64,000 nt of DNA from the NCBI GenBank assembly GCA_037044905.1, contig JBAOKB010000144.1:1364001-1428000 (forward strand), in the 5' to 3' direction. Source of the stretch: Hortaea werneckii. Taxonomy: Eukaryota > Ascomycota > Dothideomycetes > Mycosphaerellales > Teratosphaeriaceae. The position numbers were made by a program, and so were the translations under genes. Under the pieces are notes generated by a model. That model worked only from the letters and a program-made list of their open reading frames with translations, was not told the DNA's origin and made no database searches. Below are positions 58,149 through 64,000 of the stretch, in pieces (position 1 is the stretch's first letter; the number at the start of each line of letters is the position of its first letter).

Positions 58149-61100
58149 ATGCCCTCCGCCGACGAACTCATCTCCGACCTCGATCAGCAGTTCCATGAGC
58201 CTCAGCAGCCCCAGCCAGTCTCAGAAAGCCCACCCGTGCCCGTCCCGAGCAGCAAGAAAGGCAAGAAGAAGGCCAAGAAGCATGCGGCTGCACAGGCGAG
58301 GAGACAGCTTGATGAAGAGGAAGATACTCCATACGCAAAGTCGGTGACCCCTTCGCCGCCCACCTACCATCAGGACAAGCAGCCAAAGCATGCGGTACAG
58401 CCGCGGAGTACCGCCGTGCAGCAAGAGTCTGAGCCTGAGCCTGAGCCAGCGGCAAAGGTCACCAACCGTCACGAGGACCTGTTGGATGTGCCAATAGAAG
58501 AACATGCTTGGTACGAGCAGCCTCCCGCTCCTGAAGAACCAGCGCCGAGCCAGGAGCCAGCACAGGAATCAGAAGAGCAACCTCCGAAGTCGCAACCGGC
58601 TCCTTCGCCCGCTGTACGCTCCCCACGTTCTGCAGCAGCAAAGCCAGCGTCACCCGCAGTATCGCCTCCTGTTCGGCCTGCTAGTCTATACGGCACCGCA
58701 ACAGGACCCTTTGCTGCGCGCTCCGGGAGCTCTGCAGGTCAACATCCTGTTTCGAGACAAAGAGCCCCATCTCTTACGCCACAGCAAACATCTCCCAGGT
58801 CACGTTTTGCTCAGCCAGCATCAACAACGCCTCGGTTCATTGACCCACCACCGCCTCACATGCCGCAGCCGCACTTTTTCGGCGCGCCAGACATCGGCCT
58901 AAACTTGGGGCAGCAGAAGCCGGAGCAGGGAAAACCGGCGGGCGCAGATGGCTACTGCTGTCGCTTTGACACATTCGCAGATGCTGGCGATGTAGCTTCT
59001 GGCAGAAAGGCTCAAGATGCGTTGCTAGTGGGGTCAGAGTGTGGGCTGGAGGCGTACAGAGTACTTCCGGATAAACTAGAAGTTGTGGGAAGACTGGAAG
59101 GGCTAAGGGGAGCCGTAATTGATGCGAAGGTGCTGCCTCAACCGGAGATATACGATGTGATGCCGATGCAGAGACCATTAGTTGCCATGATAGTGCATGG
59201 AGTTATGAGCGACGACCGAAGGGATTCTGGCAACGAGGACGAGGACATACAGGAGCAAAGGGATGTATACCAGACGACTGTCGAGGTGTACTCGCTTCAA
59301 ACGCAGCAGCACATTGCTACGCTGTACAGGAGTACGGCGGTAAAAATGGAGCAAGCGGCAGCTGGACATCTGGCTGTGCCTCCTGCACCAGTCGGGAATC
59401 TGTGCTTGGACGCAGCTGGCAGTTTCGTGGTCGTCTCGTCGGGCAAGAGTGGCGAGATCTGGGTGTTCTCTGGCACTTTTCAGGGTGGCTATGAAGAGCC
59501 GGTCTACCGATGTTTGGGCAAGTTTTGGACGGCATTGCAGCAAAGTGGAGAAGCATTGAAGCCCGCAAGCTCGGATGATAACGATGGACGCAGTGGAGGA
59601 GAGCGTCTGAGAAGGCAACCATTGCTCAGTCTCAGCAGTAGATGGCTTGCTGTTGTGCCACCCTATACGTCCGCGAGCATCTCCATCCAGGGCTTTCCCA
59701 CTCTGACTGATGGCAACTCACAGCCTCCAGGCTTGAACACGCATGTCGCGCCTTCCCAGCCAGCTCTTACGTGCGAGATTGCAGGCTTAGATGCTGAGGA
59801 TACATGGCGTTGGCTGTCTCGCAAGGCGGCACAGGAGCTCGTCAGAGCGACTCGCAAGACCTATGAACTCAGCGCACAAGGCTGGCGAGAGCTTACGCAT
59901 CCAACACCCCCTTCAGCGCAGCAGTCGCATCATACGAGAACCGCAAGTCACGATGCCGCACTTTTCCCACCAACGAATGCACCTGCAGACGATCCAAAGA
60001 GGCTAGCAAAAGAGCCAGCACTAGTGTCCATTATCGATTTGCAAAGGCTGCTGGCCGCCGAGGCTCAGCAGGGATCGAAACAAGCATCTCCGATTTTGTC
60101 CACCTTTGCGCTCGTGGAAGGATGCAACTATTTATCATTCTCGCCAGACGGACTCAAGCTCCTGGCCTCCAGTCGCAAAGGCGAAATCACCAGTATCTGG
60201 GATCTGGCCCATGTTGCACACGGAAGCACTCATAAGGCCACTGGGTTGGATGACGAAGCTGAGCTCAAGAAAGGTCCTCACGTAACGCACTTCCATCGCA
60301 TCACGCGAAGCAGTCCGGCAGTCGTTATTGACAGTGTCTGGTCCAGAGATGGAGATTGGCTGGCCATGCTGACAGCGAACGGCACTGTCCATCTCCACGA
60401 GGTCCCGCTCATAGCAGCCTTCAAAAAGCGGAAGCGCCGAAGTACTGTCACCGCAGCATCTCCTCAAGATAAAGCAGAAGCCACATTAGGCGTTTCACAA
60501 CCTAACATGTCGCCTCCGAGTAGTAATGGCTTCCTGGGTGGCTGGCGCTCCTGGTCGCAAAGCGTGAGTACGCAGGTCAACGCTATGAAGTCGCAGAACG
60601 CTATTCCAACTACCTTCGCTGGTTTCCGCGAGGCTGCCGTAGCTGCCGGGGCCGCAGGAAGGAAAGCCGTGGGCAAAGGGCTCAACACTACTTACAGTGC
60701 TGCTAAGAACAGTGCTAGCGACGCCTGGCACGCCGAGGACAATAAGATCCGACCCAAGCCCTTTGCGGACGCGACCGATGCGGTCAGGCCGGGCCGTCTA
60801 CAATGGGTTCAGCGACAGAGCGGCAGCGCGCTAGCAGTTGCCTGCGGTGGCAACATCTTCCTCTATTCCGTACAGCGCGTCACCAGGATGAAAGGAGACA
60901 CGCTCGTTAGCGGGCTGAAGAAGGACAAGTATTTCAAGACGTTTCCGCTGCTACGCATCGCCACGGCGAAAGGCGGCGTGGGCAAGGAGGACAGGTGTCG
61001 GGCGGAAGGTCCGCACGGCTTCTGGAGCCTTCGATATGCAGGCGATCCCACAGTTGGGCCGCGGACGGGCAGAAGAGGCTCGACAAGCGCTGTTGTTAAC

Positions 61101-61559
61101 GAAGTCGAGACGAATCCGCCGTACTGCCCTTTCCATATCGATTCGCGAGTGGGGATCTATGCGTTTGATGGCGCCGGGAAATGGCAGACAGAGCGTGCTA
61201 CGTGACCATGCAAATGACCCGGTGCTGCTGGATTTCAAGGCTAAGGGCCACGGGTCCGAAGACGAGGAGCCCTGGCTCTTTGGAGAACCGCTCCCGTTCA
61301 GCGCAAAGGTCAACGAGCAGACGGATGTCGAGTACGATGGCGCAGCGGAAGGCTATGGAGGTGTGGATGACGACGCCGACGACGATGACGACGAGGGCAT
61401 GGCCGCTCAGGTCGAAAGCCGCATGACGCTCGAACCTGGCGAAGGGGAGAGCAGCAGATCAAGGTCAACACGCGACGATCGCGGCGTAGTGCTCGTCATC
61501 GGACAGACGAGTTGGATGTGCTTGACGATGATGTGGAGGCCGATGACGGGTTCGTTTGA
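58149..61559 (+). CDS. BCAS3-domain WD40 protein, frame broken twice near the C-terminus
   Basis: About 1136 aa if the breaks are ignored. A Lys-rich, disordered N-terminus (KKGKKKAKKHAAAQARR) leads to a WD40 region (about 270-760: GCNYLSFSPDGLKLLASSRK, VIDSVWSRDGDWLAMLTANG) and a BCAS3-like block (GPHGFWSLRY, TNPPYCPFHIDSRVGIYAFD). BCAS3 proteins in animals act at the phagophore; the fungal role is unknown to me. Break 1 is one extra base near 61185-61196, where KWQTE should continue to VLRDHANDPVLLDF. Break 2 is one missing base near 61470, after SRSRST, where the true frame reads RRSRRSARHRTDELDVLDDD and ends at TGA 61557-61559. They cancel. Without correction the first frame stops at 61205. 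Confidence 0.78.
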
Positions 61560-62243
61560 GGGTCCGCCGGCGGGGGCTGGGATGGTTGTTTCAACATTAC
61601 ACGATGAGGGATGCATGGACGGGAACTGTTGGGTTGGGCCAGGGACGGTGTTTTGATATAGAGGCATGGGCGCTTTATGCAATGAGATACCCAGAATCAC
61701 ACACTCGTATTCGCAAGGTTCACTTAGATTCGCGTTGATCGTTGATGTTTTTTGCCGGCATTGGCATGTATGCGGTCTCTTATGCCAGGAGAAGGGTGCA
61801 TTGCGGGTTCGCAAGCCATGTCTTCAAGAGAAGCGCGACGAGCACAGCATATCGGCTTATAGTCGGAGACTCCCTCGTTGTATCGAATGAGCCACAAGAC
61901 AAAGTTCCCCTTTAGCCACAAAATGGGTCTCAGATCCATCAGTCGACATCGATCCATCATCTTTCCACTCTCGTCATCACCAATGACAAGGTCGGGGCAG
62001 GGTGATCCTCCCAAGTTCACAACCCTACGCAACCCTACCGCGCATCCCCTCTCAGACGTTCTTGCCCCCCCGCTAGTGCAACGCTGGGCACGCCATCAGC
62101 CCTACGACAGACCTACCCACTGACCCTTTGCTCTTTCCTTTATGAAGTGCAAAACGCAGACGACAGACCGCGCAGGCGGGCACCTCGCCGGTTGCTCAAC
62201 GAACTGCAATGCTGTATCAAGACGGTAAGTACATAGAAACTAC

Positions 62244-62253
62244 TACCTAGGTA
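62244..62253. repeat. TACCTAGGTA palindrome, copy 3
   Basis: A perfect 10-bp palindrome with a further ACTAGGTA-type half-copy just to its right (about 62257). Confidence 0.6.
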
Positions 62254-62430
62254 TGTACTAGGTAAGGCACCAACCATCGCTACCTCTTCACCCACCTACT
62301 CCACTGCACCTACCCAGGGCACCTGCAGCTTGCCGTGGAATAGCAAGCTTGGTAGTGCGTACAGAACATATGTGCAGGAACACACAACATCCCCGTGATC
62401 TGTATACATGCAGTACAGCAGCAGGATTTG

Positions 62431-62431
<1 letters not shown>

Positions 62432-62459
<28 letters not shown>
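62432..62459. repeat. (AG)14 microsatellite
   Basis: An uninterrupted AG dinucleotide run about 220 bp before the GT90 start codon. Confidence 0.95.
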
Positions 62460-62463
<4 letters not shown>

Positions 62464-62682
62464 GGGAACAAAACGCGGGTGTACTCTAATGATCAAACGC
62501 CGCCCTCTCCTTCACCAGGGGTCGGAATTAGATTTCGCATGATACAACCCTCAGCCGTTTTAGCAACAGAAGATCTGAATGCCCACCTTTTTCATTTTCT
62601 TTTTTGGTGGTCTTTTGCCCCTTCGAGAGATCAGTTCATTCAGCACAGCCTAAGGCCGCGGACAAGTCCGCCACCCCGACTG

Positions 62683-63920
62683 ATGATGACCATGCATCCG
62701 GCTTTCTGGAAAGGACTTACTGCGCTGCTGATCCTCTACGTGCTTGGACAGCATTTCGGCGTCTATGATCGCGCTCTACAGTACCATAACAGGCTACATC
62801 CGACGGAGCAGAAATCATTCCACTACGACGTCCATGACACCCGACCTGCGAATGTCTCAACATGGACTTACGACTGGAAACGGCATGGCAACAGTCACGC
62901 GCTCACCAGCGGACAATGTGACGCAGCGTTTCCAAACCTCTACTTCGAGATCGACCGCGCCGCATCGTACTGGGCGAACCGCGAGCTGAGCACACAGAGT
63001 CTGGAATTGTACGAAGGCAACGAAGCCGGTGTGCGGGCACGTCTCGAGGAGGGACAGCTTCGCATAGTCCAGACGCGGGGGATGTGGCGGCAAGACTTCC
63101 GACAGCGGATCATCGCTGTACTGCACCAAATCCAACCGCGCCCTCGTTGCAGTCGAATCGGTGGAGAGGTTTCAAGACACCGAGTTTACCTTTGTCGTAG
63201 ACGATTTTCCGCTCTTCCCAAGCAACGACAGTAGGCAATTGGCTGTCTTCTCCTTTGCACGGAACGTCAAGCTCAAAAGTCACGAGGCTGTGTGGCTTAA
63301 TGCCGGATTTCAACTTCTGGGCGGCCGTCCCTTCCGCAGGGGCTTTCGCAGAGATGCAGGCTCGAGCACGATTGTATGATGCGCGGATCGAAGACAAGGA
63401 GCAAAGGTTGGTGTGGCGGGGCGTCGAGTGGACTACTCCCGAAGTGCGCGGGGCGCTCCTGAATGCATCGGTTGGGCGGTCGTGGGCGGATGTCATGAGT
63501 ATGAGTTGGGGCGACACCACGAAAGTCCTATCGCTAGATGAACATTGTCGCTACGCCTATGTTGTCAACACGGAAGGTCGATCATGGTCTTCACGCCTAA
63601 CGCACCTTCTCAATTGCGATTCAGTCCCAGTCATCCACGACATGGACTGGACTGCACATTACTATCATGTACTCGATGCGGGCGTCAATTATATCCCTGT
63701 CCGCCGCGATTTCTCTGATCTCGATAAGCAGATGGAATATTACCTGGCGCACCCTCAAACATCCCAGCGCATCAGTGACGCGGCCAGGACGACGTTTCGA
63801 GAGCGCTATACAAGCCCGGCGGCCGAGGCTTGCTATTGGCGCAGGCTGCTGAAGACGTGGAGTAGCATGGCACCGCGGCCGGAAAGAACGCCCAGCATAT
63901 CCTTCGAGGAGTTTTTGTAA
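62683..63920 (+). CDS. CAP10-like glycosyltransferase (GT90), frame broken twice
   Basis: About 411 aa if the breaks are ignored: a type II membrane protein with an N-terminal anchor (FWKGLTALLILYVLGQHFGVY, about 7-27) and a luminal CAP10/LPS-modifying domain. The family core is HCRYAYVVNTEGRSWSSRL, then LLNCDSVPVIHDMDWTAHYY and NYIPVRRDFSDLDKQ. GT90 members include cryptococcal Cap10 and O-glucosyl/xylosyltransferases. Break 1 is one extra C near 63131-63133, where VLHQI should continue to NRALVAVESVERF. Break 2 is one extra A near 63299, where HEAVWL should continue to MPDFNFWAAVP. Both are +1 and do not cancel, yet the frame is clean after each. The start is one of three close Met codons (MMTMHP). 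Confidence 0.8.
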
Positions 63921-64000
63921 GCTGGACCGCAACTCGTGGCTGATACCGTGACCACGCCGTGATGAGCATCGCTGACGAGGTGGATAGGTTGCACGACAAT

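Larger units (their letters stand above)
61560..62682. other. Intergenic, about 1.1 kb, with palindrome and GA microsatellite
   Basis: Promoter of the GT90 gene. It contains TACCTAGGTA at 62244-62253 and an (AG)14 tract at 62432-62459. No gene is supported; the long ORF reading through the GA tract starts at a non-ATG codon. Confidence 0.55.

Overview
The window is nuclear DNA of a filamentous ascomycete. Genes carry short GT-AG introns of about 50-85 nt. Family content points to Pezizomycotina: a HET-domain gene, JIP5, Sip1/raffinose-synthase GH36, a siderophore-type MFS, and CAP10/GT90. A Dothideomycete (Capnodiales-like) is my guess from overall style, not something the sequence proves. 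Genes are dense and unrelated in function, as expected of a core fungal chromosome. I see no transposon, CRISPR array or secondary-metabolite cluster.

Layout. 1-12 kb: 5' part of a PLP aminotransferase (-), an ADP1-like ABC transporter with EGF-like modules (+), two related RBR-type ubiquitin-ligase-like genes facing each other (5.4 kb + and 9.4 kb -), and the ribosome-biogenesis WD protein JIP5 (-). 12-25 kb: GH36 Sip1-like enzyme, WW-domain/glycine-zipper protein, siderophore-transporter-like MFS with an iron-type GATA site upstream, MSH6 (-), and FPGS (+), the last two head to head over ACGCG boxes. 25-35 kb: a third RBR-like gene, a small hypothetical gene, a HET-domain gene broken by an in-frame TGA, a Rab5-type GTPase (-) and SAC1 phosphatase (+) head to head. 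35-64 kb: RRP12, two single-pass Ser/Thr-rich membrane proteins, a TBC Rab-GAP, a GNAT acetyltransferase, a tRNA-Asp gene, the CAF-1 subunit Cac2, a secreted amidase, an unknown coiled-coil protein, a BCAS3-like WD protein and a GT90 glycosyltransferase.

The two strongest oddities are these. (1) The tRNA-Asp(GTC) gene at 48492-48638 has an ordinary short intron after position 37 and also a 56-nt insertion in the D arm. That insertion has the signals of a spliceosomal intron: GTGAGT donor, CTAAC branch site, TTAG acceptor. (2) Conserved genes between 35 and 64 kb contain about ten single-base frame breaks, several compensating in pairs. About 24 kb of coding sequence between 1 and 35 kb has none. 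This is either regional base-level assembly error or decay of a duplicated segment.

Other leads: three RBR-like paralogues in 23 kb, all keeping the catalytic cysteine; a CGTPGSSC plus KKREA ending on a membrane protein, resembling a fungal alpha-pheromone unit; an ACGCG-box cluster before MSH6; and three perfect intergenic copies of TACCTAGGTA.
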